Origin: Strobilurus pachycystidiatus
Taxonomy: Eukaryota; Basidiomycota; Agaricomycetes; Agaricales; Physalacriaceae
Assembly: GCA_019915135.1 (NCBI GenBank)
Contig: JAHLMK010000024.1
Coordinates: 310,001 to 374,000, forward strand
Length of the DNA stretch: 64,000 bases
Direction of reading: 5' to 3'
Positions 1-11,479 of the stretch are shown in pieces (position 1 is the first letter of the stretch; every line of letters starts with the position of its first letter). The translations under genes were made by a program, and so were the position numbers. The notes under the pieces were generated by a model. That model made no database searches and was not told the origin of the DNA. It saw only the letters and a list, made by a program, of their open reading frames with translations.

Positions 1-1700
1 CAAGAGTCGTATAGAGCTGTGAAGTCCCACTTTGTTTGGCCCGTGGCAGGTCTTCTGATTCATTGATAGTCTCGAAACTGAGGTGGTCATCCACTCAGAC
101 AATGACTTCGCCTCTGTTGCGTATCTTCGCATCAAAGACGCCGCTCCTGTTCCAAAATCCAAGTCGGATCTTCCCCTTCACGTTCCTCCCATGCTGGATT
201 CAGAGGTCGACGAGGTCACTATAGATGACACAGAACTCATGCCCTCGCCATCCCCAAAAGGAGTAGACCAAGGCATCCCTCAAATTCCAGTCTCTTCGGT
301 CAAGAGAGGGAATTGGGTCACCATAAGCAATGTACAGTCGCCCCGTCAAGTCGAAAACCTGTCGATTTCTGACGAAGTCCACTCGTGCTTCGAACTACTT
401 CGGGGTGAGTAATCTCGACGTTATCCACGGCCAAGACTTACCCCAGCAGAGCAACTTTCTCAGTGGCATTTTACCTTATCCGACTGCGTGAACATCAATT
501 TGTTCATCTCATCGATGGACTTGTTCGCCCAAGTGAACGCGGCGTACGTGACGTACTTTGGTACAAGTCCGCCTGCCCGAGCTTGTGTTGCAGTGGATCT
601 ACCCGAACCGTACCGCGTCCGACTGGATTGTGTAGCCTGTAGCGAAGCGGACCGCCATGCGCTTCATGTCCAAAGCCTCAGTTATTGGGCCCCTGCTAAC
701 ATCGGTCCCTACTCTCAGGCTGTCATGGTATGTATCTTCTGTATCCTTGCACATGTCTTTAACGAACGGCTTCTGACCAGGTCGATTCGAAAGTCTTTGT
801 ATCCGGACAGATTGGGATGATTCCCCGCGATCTCTCCCTTCCAAATCCGCGCTCTTTGACCATCGAAGCAGCCCTCTGCATACAGCACGCCGATCGGATA
901 GCACATGCCTTGAGCGAGAATTCAGGCAGGTGGACAGGATACTCTCAGCTCATCATTTTCTGGCTATCGGATGAGAAGCACTTCGATACAGTCTCGCGGA
1001 TGCATTCTAACCTTCAGAAGGTGAAACTTCAGCCTTGTGCACATGCGTTGTCCTTATGACCAGGCATTAGGAGACAGAAGAACATGCGGCCGTGGTCTAC
1101 GCCGCCGTAAAGAGCATTCCTAAGGGTGCTCTGGTCGAGAAGCAGGCACTCTTGCATTCTGGGCGCTTCTCAGAGGAAGATGATGGTGAACTCGTCGTGG
1201 AAGACCGCCTTCTTACTTCGATCTCTGGTGAGTGTTGCCTCCGGTGAAGCCGGCCATCTAACCATTCTCGATGCAGGATCCGTGAGCGACAATATACGCT
1301 GGCATATATCCTCGTTTCCCAACAATATGTCGAGTTGTATGAGTGTGTCATTTTCTGATATAACGGGTATGGTCGACATGCACTCGCGCACAACTTGAAT
1401 CTCAATTGTATTTGAGCAGATACACATGCGGAGATCGAGACACTGAGATCACTTCGTGATCTCGCCGTTTGTTGGACACAACCGTTATCTATTCGCCTGT
1501 TTTATGTTCTTGGACAGGAAGAAAATGGTACGCCACAAGCTTCCCACATCCGTGACGACCCACTAAGACGCGCCACAGCATACAGGGTCCTGAAGACTCT
1601 CTTTGGTTCCAATGCTTCAGTTACAGTGATCCCTTGTCGGTTCCTCGCAGACTCGGCAAAAAAGAGATGTAACTTTATTATCTGTGTTCTTACATCGTAG
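1..1700 (+). CDS. DPH6: Diphthine--ammonia ligase (Dph6), C-terminal part, 5'-truncated by window
   Basis: Last step of diphthamide synthesis on elongation factor 2 (ATP-dependent amidation), cytosolic. Visible is the C-terminal half: the end of the ligase domain, with the conserved stretch HSDNDFASVAYLRI (about 100-145), then a linker, then two RidA/YjgF-like domains, as in fungal and plant Dph6. The first (about 450-640) includes NINLFISSMDLFAQVNAAY; the second (about 670-1010) includes IGPYSQAVM and KVFVSGQIGMIPRD. Exons are separated by short introns, for example after base 18, after 403 and after 726. The last exon runs from about 1421 and ends in TAG at 1698-1700. The ATP-binding N-terminus lies before the window. 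It converges with the transporter gene, with 114 bp between stop codons. Family assignment is from recognised motifs; exact splice sites are inferred. Confidence 0.85.
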
Positions 1701-1814
1701 AGATACCAATGTGACAACAAAACGGCCCACTAAAACTGAAAAAAGCACACAAACTGACGATGTACAGCAGTCCAATATATCGAAATTTAGATGGTGACGC
1801 TAGCAGAATCATGA

Positions 1815-4122
1815 TCAGGGGGTGTCAATATCTTTCATTTCTGCCAGTCTTCTTCTCATTGCCTTCTCCGTCGGTGTCGGGGGCACCATTCGAGCAATGG
1901 CAGCGCTTGCTCAGGTGTGAGATCTCCGACTAACAGGGGTACAGAGATAGCTCACCCAAATAGTGTACAGAGACCACCGAATCGTAGGACCCAGACTACT
2001 CCATTCTTGCCAAAGTATACGTTGTCGTTGGTTGGGTCGTCATCGATCTCCTTGTCGACAACTCTGAAAATGATGCTGGAAGCCAAGGAGACGATGAATT
2101 GAGGCATGACAATTGCTAGATTGTGGACACCGAGTATAGTCCCTCCTGCAACGGGAGTGGCGGCGGGAATATCATCATCCGCATCAGCATCCTGTAGGGA
2201 TCGAGTTCGAAGTAGCGGCTGTCGTTCTCCCGTTCCCACGCGCTGACCTGGTTGTGACAGTGTACGAATATGTGTTGGTCTAAGCGCATTCTTCGGGGAA
2301 GATACTTCCTTCAGCAGCTTTTGTGATCACTTAGTTTTGATCATAGCAGCGACATTAGCGACATACCTCCATGATGATAGCAAACGGCGCCCACATAGCC
2401 ACCGACCACGATATACCCACGAGAGCCACAAAGATAGTAGCCTGAATTGAACTTAGAGAGAATGGGTGAATAGCGATCAGAACACTCACCTGAGTGACAG
2501 TCTTAACAAGAAACGTGGAGAGTGACAGGATGCTGAACCAGATCATAGCACCCGTCCAAATGTTCCGTAATAAAAATGGCATGACAGGCAATCTCAGCGG
2601 TCGTCCTTTTCGTGCTGCCTCTGACCTCCATTGACGGACAGTGTCTCGGAGTCGCATGAGTTCTTCGTCTTCGTCCTCATCTTCATCTTTCTTCTGAGGT
2701 ATCAAACGACGGTCTCGACTCGCAAGATGGGGAAGGATTGTTCCGGAGATCACACCAACTGAGATAGAATCAGCATCGCAGGAGTAAGACGAGTAAAATG
2801 ACAGACCAATGCTGTAAAAGAGCATCGCCAGTTCGCCTTTGCGCGTTGCGAAATCAGCGTCGGGTTCCCTGCCAATTTCGGCGGCCATGACTTGACCCAC
2901 ATACGTCGTTCTATCACTGTTCAGGTAGAGTGAAAGATACGATAAAGTCATACGCACGAATAGAACAAGAAAGGGAACCAGCCCATGAAGGCGAATAGCT
3001 GTACATAGCATACACGCCGGATAGGTTTTGGCAAGTTCACGATGGCGGTGTATATGTTGCCGAGTACTGCTCTGAATCTGTCCTGTTTCTTGATAGCCGG
3101 GCGCGCTTCCTCTTCATGGCAGTAGCATGTGATAGACACTGTGACGACCAGGATGAGGATGCACATAATACAGAACTTGCGGAACTGGGTCCCTCCAAAG
3201 ATCTTGAGCAGAGGAAACTCGGCCAGAGGTAAGAAGCCGATGCCAAAGCCCACGATGTTTCCGGCATGTGTCATTCTACCGTGCCAAGCATTGCCAGCAT
3301 TCAACTGAGCAGCCGGCGCGATGTCTAAGAGTAGGTTGCGGAGGGAAGCTTGTAGTGCGTTTAACGCGAAATCCAGAAGATAGAACGACACGACGGCGAA
3401 ACCGATTGCGACATGGTTCACCTTGAGAATCTCATATCAATGTCTGTTGGACGCGATGACAGCTGCGCGGCGACATACCTGCTTGTTCCGATGCTCATCC
3501 CAGTCACCTGCACCGACGCCGAATAGGTCAACGAAGAAGGCTGCCAAGGCCTCACAATAAGCGAGAACAAGGGTGGTGAGGACGAGAACGGCCGTTGAGG
3601 CCACGATCCAGCTCCGGCGGCGGTACTTGGAACTGGAAGAGTCGGAGATGGCACCTATATAGGTTCGGAGTTAATGCGGCAATATATGACATTGCCCTGA
3701 TGGCCCTCACCTATTACTGGTTGCGCCACAAGGCCGCTGATGGGGCCAGCGAGCCATACAAGAGATGTGACCTGTTCGGATATACCCAGAGTGAGGAGGA
3801 AGGGCGTCCCGTAGCTGAGCGGTCAAGGCATGAGTCCAACACCTGCTACCCACGTTGCTGCCCGGACGTACCCCAGTTCCACTGTCCAAGCTATTTGAGC
3901 GCCTGCCATCGATATACTGAGCGTGATGAGGTCCCATGTCGAGAGCCGGCGCTTGAGGACGGCGGTGGCGGGCTTCTTCGCTGTCGCCTCTTCCACTGGC
4001 AATGGCGGCTGATCGCTCCGCTCATCGGGAGACGGCGCGCCAGGCGTGGTGTCGTTCATTCTCCTCGACGGCCATGCCATCTGCGTCGTCGGATCCTCAG
4101 TGTCCGCGATAGCATGATGCAT
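1815..4122 (-). CDS. MFS sucrose/alpha-glucoside-type transporter (GPH family)
   Basis: Plasma-membrane sugar:proton symporter of the major facilitator superfamily, closest in pattern to fungal sucrose/general alpha-glucoside permeases (Sut1-like). The N-terminal exon encodes a hydrophilic cytosolic tail followed by LSTWDLITLSISMAGAQIAW, the typical first membrane segment. Later exons contain LNALQASLRNLLLDIAPAAQ and a TTYVGQVMA stretch, each between hydrophobic helices. A charged central loop rich in Asp/Glu (about 2665-2695) and a last helix pair near 2090-2110 and 2360-2440 follow. The C-terminal exon ends MRRRLAEMKDIDTP with TGA at 1815-1817. At least six short introns interrupt it; estimated length is about 640 residues. 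The substrate is not provable from sequence; maltose or another disaccharide is possible. The start at 4122 was chosen because it opens the first exon and no better ATG precedes it. Confidence 0.82.
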
Positions 4123-4707
4123 GGGGGCACGTTGCTCGTGGTGGTGGTGGGAGGAAATGAAGACAGTTGGGGGCTACATTGGGCCTCGGGCGTTTTAGTC
4201 AAGGTACGATGACATACCGCACGCGGCCTCATACATCATCTTCAGCCGCACTACTAGTACCTCGGAGATTCTTTCTGTCTGTGAACACCGCATCTCATTA
4301 GGCTAGTACTGTCTCTCTATCTGTCTAGGTAATGCGCGGAAGCCTAGAAAGAAAAGAATAGAATTCATACATGATGCTATACTAACTAACAATACACAAG
4401 TCTTGTATTGCAAGAGAATGTCCTAATAAGACCTAGAAAACAACAAAGCAGTAGAGCAGAATAGTGCAACAATAAATCATACATAACGCTGTGATGGTGT
4501 GTGTGGTGGTGGTGGTACAATGTGGTATACATCAATACACAGAGGTGCGAATGAAGACAGTTAAGCGCGAAAGGACGAGGCTGAAACACCGCGCCGATGG
4601 GACAGAGAGTCGGATATGAAGGGCTTGTTGAATCCCATCCGACGGCCAGCAGTGGGGGTAGTTGTTTCCTCCGCGGGGAGAGGTGGTTCTGGATAGATAG
4701 AGAGATT
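4123..4707. other. Intergenic, no gene seen
   Basis: Between the start of the transporter gene and the stop of the ankyrin gene. It should hold the transporter promoter and the ankyrin-gene 3' UTR. A GT-rich run (about 4491-4516) is the only notable simple sequence. Open frames here are short, with no recognisable domain. Confidence 0.6.
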
Positions 4708-6504
4708 TTAACGTGCATCTAGCCCATCGAGAACACAACACCTACCTGGAAACACTGCGAATTTTTCAGGCGGCCCAGTGAAACTCTCCGGCTCCTCACG
4801 AAGGTTGTGCTCCAGAGACCCGAGGAGACGACCCGACGAAGGTGAGGTTGCGCTATTTGATATCGAAGATGACCGCGAGACCAATGGTCGGTTAAAGACG
4901 GCAGGTCGTGAGGAAGTGGGATTCGTGCCTGCACGTATGCGATTCTCGGGGGGTTGGGGACTGGAAGTAGGCGGAGGTTTCGACATCAGTTGAGACGTGG
5001 ACATTGACGGTCTCAACCGGCGAGGAGTCGTTGAACCACTGGGGGGCAGGTTGTTCAAAGAATTGATGTCATCATTGACCGAAGGCCCTGCGGATGATGA
5101 ATCGTTCTGTGATTTGTTATCTGTCGAGGATGTGCCTTGGCTGCCGCTGCGATTCCTCCTCAGGTATTTTTCCCTGGCGTCGGCATCTCGTTCGCGTACC
5201 CGGTTCGCGAAGGGAGACAAAGCGGACATGGATCCGTTGGTGGCGGAGACGGGAGTTTGCTGGTGTAATGGGATGGAAGGATGGGAAGGTGACGATGAGG
5301 CCGACAAGGATGATTGGCTGAGAGGTGGTGCTAAGCCATTGCTCTCCATTTCAAGACTATCAGATGTCTCGGTGGTCCGACTTGTCCCTGACCCACTGCG
5401 CATGCGGGGCGTCGCTGACCGTATGTCTTGCGACCGATACGTGGAAGAATTGGAAGGGCCGACGGCTCCCAGATCATTGTTATTATTGTGCCTTGCACCT
5501 TGAGCAATAAGTTTCCGGGAGCGCTTGTTGTTTTCGAACTGCAGTCGAACGGTATCCATCAACGTTTCCTGCGTGCTATATCTATCACCATAGATTTGTT
5601 GAGTTCGCTATCCACGAATACGAGACCGAGACTGCAACTCACGAATAAGCATAATCAGCAGCCGTAAAGTTATCATTGTTGCGAGCCATATGTGCGCATC
5701 CGCGTTCAATTAGCAACTGGACGACCTGACAGGAAGATGAGCCGACATCGCTGGAATAGGAATGATGACTTGCCGGTATGTGGCCCCAGGCGCTGGCGCT
5801 AGAATCAATGGTTAGCGCGCGAGCATCTCAGGGAGAGATACGGAACACGCACGAGTGCAACGGCGCGTTGCCTTTGTTGTCCGGTAGATCGACGTCGGCA
5901 CCAAGCTCACAGAGCATCTGGGCGATTGTCAGCGAAAATGATACATGGACGGCTAATTCAAGTCCGCACTCTGACAAGCTCTTCCTTGCCCTTGAGAGCG
6001 GCTATATGCAGCGCCGTCTTGCCTTGGTTGTTTGACCAATCCAATACTTTGGGGTAGCGATCATAATAAAGTCGGGCCATTCGAAGTGTGGCTCGCATGG
6101 TATCTCCGTTACTTGGCATGGTGTGGAACGGTGTGGGCGCCGAGGGCTTCTGGTCAGCCAGGATCATGAGTATGGTGTTGCTTTCTGCATCCTGGCGCGG
6201 AAGATCAGTTGCTGGATGGTTGCCAGCGACGAGACACGTACTCGACTGTACTCGTAGTCGTCATGGCCCTCGGACAATAGGAACTCGAAGGTCTCTTCGT
6301 GTCCCAGCGCTGCGGCCCATGCGAGAGAGGTGTATCGGCGAGGACCTGGATCCGTGTTGCGGATATCGGTGCGTTCGATGAGTCGTTTGACGAGGAAGAG
6401 ATTGTTCTCTGTTCGGAGTAGATCAGCGGCGGTCATGCTGGCAACGGCGGCCACGCACCCTTGACTGCCCGGCGCAGACGCGCAGTTGGATCCTTTTCGG
6501 CCAT
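4708..6504 (-). CDS. Ankyrin-repeat protein, Avo2-like (candidate TORC2 subunit)
   Basis: The first exon begins MAEKDPTARLRRAVK and splices (GT at about 6458, AG at about 6410) to ENNLFLVKRLIERTD. The next exons give three to four ankyrin repeats: TSLAWAAALGHEETFEFLLS, GKTALHIAALKGKEELV, LGADVDLPDNKGNAPLH and ASAWGHIP. These are followed by a junction near FTAADYAYS. The remaining half (about 4708-5562) is a low-complexity Ser/Pro/Asn-rich tail. N-terminus, number of repeats and disordered tail match the layout of budding-yeast Avo2, a TORC2 component; this is inference from remembered family pattern, not an alignment. The alternative is a generic ankyrin protein. The start at 6504 is chosen because it places the arginine-rich helix directly before repeat 1. 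It is divergent from the STEEP1 homologue across 197 bp. The last few residues could change if a final intron exists at about 4746. Confidence 0.65.
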
Positions 6505-6701
6505 GCAAAGGGAGCGGCGGGAACGAGCGCCTTGGCACGGAGACGATGGTAGCAAGAGAGATGTGCGTCGGCGTTATATTGAATCAGCACCGCCACGTGA
6601 GAAACTTGGCAAATTCGGCATTCCGCATTGCCTTGTCCGCCATGACCTGAGTATACGTACGCGAATTCATTGATTAGAGCCGCCCCTTTGTCTTGTCTTC
6701 C
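6505..6701. promoter_or_regulatory. Shared upstream region of the Avo2-like and STEEP1 genes
   Basis: These 197 bp separate two divergently transcribed start codons (6504 minus, 6702 plus), so the segment must contain both core promoters. No clear TATA box was seen. Confidence 0.4.
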
Positions 6702-7418
6702 ATGCCGAAAGTCGTCTCGCGTTCCGCTGTTTCATCTTCTACCGATGGCATGCTTCACCATTTCTTTGCTTTGTTGCCATCTCATCATCAAGGACAGCCC
6801 GGCCTACAGCATCTTCTGCGGCGGCTTTACGCGTCTATTGTATGTGGATCCCCAAAATACCTCGAGCTCCATCTCGGATGCTGAATATTGAATTCTGACA
6901 GATTGCATCTGTGGCGAGTTCATCGTATGGCAACTTGATTTTCAGGATCAGTCACCGCCTTGACAGCAACTTGATTTAGCTGGTACTTGACAAGAGCCTC
7001 ACGGCGTTGCCCCAACGTCCGGCAGATGGCGCTTTCGTGCTGAAAACAAAGGACAGCGGCGCTGACAATGCAAAGGCCCGGGTGTTCAAGTTGAATGCGA
7101 CGCTGAATGATCCAATTCTGATTGAAAGGTATCTGCAATTTGCAGAATCATTCCGTCGAACAACTTCGTTGACGCGTTCTCCATCAGAGAAAACGGGCAT
7201 GAACGACAGTTCCGGTATCACTGCCCTCGTTGCACACTACCTGTAATTCCCCCGTCTTTTCTTCTGGAAAATGTCTTGAACAACATGGTCAGGTCGGCTA
7301 TCAATGCACTCCGCCCCCAGCGAAGTCGGGAGACTTTGTCTACATATTCCCAGGTGCACTCACTCAGATGCAAGGACAGTTACCAGCGGACGCCTTTGAT
7401 GGAGAAGAGAAAGAATGA
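6702..7418 (+). CDS. STEEP1 / CXorf56 (UPF0428) homologue
   Basis: The N-terminus MPKVVSRSAVSSSTD matches the highly conserved start of the animal STING ER exit protein family. After splicing it reads on as LRVYYCICGEFILVLDKSL, then LPQRPADGAFVLK, ARVFKLNA, a zinc-ligand pair in FRYHCPRCTLPVGYQ, and FVYIFPGALTQMQGQ, ending EEKE with TGA at 7416-7418. The two CxC/CxxC pairs suggest zinc binding. Five exons fit these residues. The first intron must use a GC donor (about 6748) to keep frame; later introns are about 6840-6900, 6925-6979, 7129-7188 and 7237-7290. About 140 residues, shorter than the human protein, which has an extra C-terminal coiled coil. In animals it acts in ER exit of STING; fungi lack STING, so the ancestral role is unknown. 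Identity is recognised with good confidence; function is not inferable. Confidence 0.8.
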
Positions 7419-8008
7419 TGAAAACATTATATCATGATTCGCCACAATGTACAGAGTCCCGTAACGTGTCATTACATGCCCGAAAAAGCCGCAATCTGAA
7501 GAGAGAGATGAGCAACAGAACGTAACATGTGGAATGGAGAAGGGAGAAAATGGGACATAGGCTCAGTTACCGTTGTAAGGTTACTCATGCAGCAAGGAAC
7601 AGTCTTAATGAACCAAGCCTCATTCAGTGTGAATAATTTGTAATCATCGCCGTATAGTCCAGAGAGAAAGGAAGAAAATATGTGAAACGGGACTCACCAG
7701 GGAGAGAACAGAGACAGGTCGAAGCAAGAGACGCGAAGGAAGAGACGAGGAGGGTAAGATTTTATAGTGCAATGTGCTTGTACCTGCTTGTCTACAGCTT
7801 TGGGCAAGGTCGGGTCAGCCTGGAAGCACAGGCCTAAAAGCTCGCTCTGGAATCAGACTGCATAGCCTGGAAAATCCAGGCAGTAGAATAACGTCAACAT
7901 CACTCTCTAGATATGGGACCATTGTGTGTCGCCACACACGAAAGTTGAGTTCGGCAAGACGATCGGCTGCGGCACGGATGCCCCGCTTTCCGTTTCACCA
8001 CGACCACC
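7419..8008. other. Intergenic, no gene seen
   Basis: Region between two plus-strand genes, expected to hold the STEEP1 3' UTR and the promoter of the coiled-coil gene. It is purine-rich around 7500-7760. No coding potential, tRNA or clear repeat was recognised. Confidence 0.55.
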
Positions 8009-9041
8009 ATGGAGTTGCCCTCTGCCCGCGAGCTCGAGCTCGAGACTGCGCTGCGCCAGAGAAACGCGCAGGTCGCTGATTTAAGCGTAACTGCATTCTG
8101 ACTGCTCCCCGCCACGACCTGACGCTGTTATCCAGGATGAAATCATCCGTCTACGGCGGTATATATCCGCGAACCCACCATCGCCCGATGACACCGCGTC
8201 GGTGCCCCCGGCACTCATGGCCGTACTTCTACCCCACATCCAAGGCGCCACAACGAATCCGACGGCGGGAGGAACCGTGAACTCTGCTCTAACGCAACGT
8301 GTGAAGACCGTGCAAAGCGAGAATGACGAACTGTACGATCTACTGAAGAAAAGTGAGACTGGGCGCCTGAAAGAGGAGGTGAAGAGTCTCAGCCGCGTTG
8401 TCACGAAGCTGGAGGGCGCTCTGCGGGGTATGTGCATCATGGTAACCTCCCTAACCCCGCCTGACAATGTTTCCCCAGAATCACATAAGATCATCCTCTC
8501 TTTATCGTGCGTATATTCTGGACAAGCACTTCATTTGACTTGAACACCCAGCAGCACCGAGCTGGATAAAACGCACGAGACCTTTGCGAAAAACAACAAC
8601 TTGCATCGCGATCCCAAGCATTCTCCGCGTAATAGCTATCCTCCTCAACGCCATTCTCCTTCCCTTGCCACCACCTCTACGGGCAAAGTCCCACCGACGG
8701 GACCCCGCTCGCACAAGAAACCGCGTCTGTCCGAGTCTCAACCGAAACGCGACGAGCCTCGAGAGACCCGAGGGAGGAACCACAATCACAATCACGGGCA
8801 CCACCGGTCGCATTCTCGTTCACAGAAGATGGACGTTGACAGGGAAGGCGAGAAGGAGCGCGAGCGAGATAGGGATGACCGTGATGGCAATCGCTCTCGG
8901 AAGAGCAGCGCCAGTAACGGCTTCCCACACACCAGCAGAGGCGGGAGGCGCAACAACGGCGGGGTGCCCGTCGCTTCAGCGATGGCTGGCGGTGATCGGA
9001 CGTTGGCAGAACGTATGGGACTGGACGGTTCCCGCTTTTGA
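8009..9041 (+). CDS. Coiled-coil nuclear protein, WTAP/Mum2-like (tentative)
   Basis: The ATG lies in a good context (CACCATGG) and starts MELPSARELELETALRQRN. An intron (about 8088-8137) joins it to DEIIRLRRYISANPPSP. A second coiled-coil block, ENDELYDLLKKSETGRLKEE and VVTKLEGALRESHKIILSLS, follows. The C-terminal third is basic and disordered: His/Asn/Arg runs, then KERERDRDDRDGNRSRKSS and an RGG-like stretch, ending TLAERMGLDGSRF. The order of heptad region, the ENxEL...G-x2-L pattern and the arginine-rich tail resemble the WTAP/Mum2 family, regulatory subunits of the m6A mRNA methyltransferase. The resemblance is a pattern match only, and coiled coils mislead easily. About 290 residues in four exons. 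A nuclear location is suggested by the basic tail. Confidence 0.55.
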
Positions 9042-11479
9042 TATGACTTCGTCTTTTCCTACGGACCCATATTATATATCCGGTATGGACCATTGGCTGT
9101 TACCGTCTCTGTATCCCTAGCTGACCTGCTGATAGTCTGTGTGTATTTCTAGGTGCTCGGTCACCCGCTGTCGACTTGCTTTTTGGAACGTACCTATCCT
9201 ATCTAATGCCTTCATTTTGTGTTGTATTGTATATAACGTCCTTATCGTGTCTGCCAGTACCCGATGAATCATACTCTTTCTAATGGCGAATTGTCTTATA
9301 AGGATATTCCCCATTCAAACACGCGCACCCTGCGTGTGGGTCCTTCAGGTTCATACCAAGTAAGCAATGCCCATTCGCGAAATGCTTGAACACCGCTTCG
9401 AATAATTGCTTCGCAAATCTATTCAATTGTAGATGTCCTAATTCTCTCACAAAAACTCCGTCAGGTTAGGATTATGACTCGCCTCACAACAACCTGGGAG
9501 GTCGCGTAAATCGGGAGCGCTCATGTGACTCCGTAAGAAGGGGCGTTCCGGACGTGCAACCATTCAGGGCAGAGCGCCACAGTCAGCCACACTTTAACAA
9601 GCAAAATTCTAATAAGTATGCGGCGCTTTTCAGACTCTGTCAAATGTCGCGCTGCAGTCCAGGCGTCAACGGCGCTCCGCAGATCTCCCAATTCTTTCAT
9701 TTTGCACTGGGTACTGAGTACTGAGCCATTGTTGTGCATCATCACCCCCGATTCCGCATGGTGGAAAACTCCGTCGCATTGTTCCCTGCTCTCGATGGCA
9801 CACACACACATATACGTACACAACTGTGGGGTGCGGTTCTCATCGGCGGGATTCAAAAACAGAGAACAATAAGGCAAATGTGACATCGATGCGGACAGAC
9901 GCGGTGAAGAGTGAATAGAGGGAAGACACGATTACTTATGGGATATTCTGATCCTGCGAGAAGCCGCGTACCCAGCGCGTACGTACCTCAGCTCCGTCTG
10001 TGGGTCCTGGCAGGACACGAGAGCTGGCCCAATATGTGCGGCGAGTCACAGAGGTACCAAATCAATTTGAAGAAGTGCGCATTAATCGCTATCGTGTGGT
10101 GGCGGTGGTGAGTATCAGCTCGGTCTTTGAGAGGTTGGAAACCCTATATTGAACAGAGCCTTTGGAAAACTCAATAGAATAGAGTTACAACGCAAGCAAA
10201 GCAATTGCCACTCAGCGCGGACATAGCCGGCGAACCGAAGCTCAAGTTCTGTACATCGAGGCGTTTGGCGTCGAGAAGCACCGGTCAGGATCCCAGTCAA
10301 TTAAGAAAAAGTGCAATTAGTCCAGCGTCCACGTTTGAATTAAAAGCGCCGGCGTATTGCGAAGTCCGACGCAAGAGGAATCTTCAATCGGGATGCCATA
10401 GAGTGTGTAACTTACATGAGCGGTATGATAACCACACAGTATGTTTTTTTTAAAACGGGTTCCAGTGTGTCGGTGTCCGGAGGCGCCTAGTCAGAGTCAC
10501 AAAAGCCCGATGCGTCAAAGACCTAACCAGGAGTACCCAACTCAAATTCCGATTGAGCGGAGAGAAGTATGTACCCAAGACTCGTGTATGTAGTGGCGGG
10601 ATCCTCGTCTGTCAACGTGTCCGATATTGCGAGTAGTACCTGGAGGTGGAAGTGGCGTCGAGCACCTTGACAATGTTGACATGGGTCGTAAAGGCAATTC
10701 CCGACAAGTCAGCAATGTCGCAAATGCAGGGCGCAGGGCGGACCTTGAAACAGGTGATGTTTAAATTCCACGTTAGATATGTAGAACCTTACTAACTCAT
10801 CAAAGCGGACCATAGCGATGATGCATTCAGATGAGAAAGGGTTCGTCGGGCGAGTAGGGCCGCCCCCAATAGCGCAACGAAGACAAGTGCGAATCGCCGA
10901 TGTTGGTGGAGGGTGACCGATGCAATTTCGCAATAAGCCGACGCCTAGGTCGCCATTGCAACGCCAAAGTGGCGCGAGTCAAGACCAAGAAGGAAGCCTT
11001 GACAGAGTCAGTAGGAGGGATGCCGAACAAGGAAAGAGTGTGACTTGGTACCTACAGGTGATGATAGCCGGAGATTTGCGTACAAATGGAGATGGCATGA
11101 GGCGACGTGTTTCGGACAAAAGAGAGTGGAGTCGCCTGCTCTCGCCGAGGTGTGCGGATGACACGCCTGACACGCAGGGAATGCAACAAAGGCCGGAAAT
11201 GGAGAAAGCCGAACAGATGGAATGTGCGGAAGGATGGGGCACAATGGGAGCGCAGGACAATGGGTGTCGGGAGCGCTGACAGGGAAGGAACTTAATTTAC
11301 GAACACGAGGCGCAGTGAGAATCTGCTGGCGACGTGACGAGTCAAGAACAAAGGCTTGATGGCACTGATGGCAGACGTGATGGATCGGAGATCGCTCTGC
11401 TTACGTTGGCACTGGTCCCGGGGCTTTATATGGCGTCTCGACAGCGCTTTGCTGTTCACATCCGTCGCCTTGTTCCACG
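9042..11479. other. Long stretch without recognisable genes
   Basis: About 2.4 kb holding only short, overlapping open frames on both strands with no domain, no convincing splice structure and no low-complexity signature of real protein. Neither long terminal repeats nor a tRNA was recognised. It may contain the 3' UTR of the coiled-coil gene, a decayed element or a noncoding transcript; the sequence does not decide. Confidence 0.5.

Noticed and set aside
3806..3850. tRNA-like A box (TAGCTGAGCGGTCAAGGC)
   Set aside because: No matching B box or cloverleaf downstream, and it lies over the transporter's first exon on the other strand.
10930..11300. Open frames on both strands with Arg/Gly/Met-rich sequence
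   Set aside because: No consistent frame, domain or start; likely noncoding.
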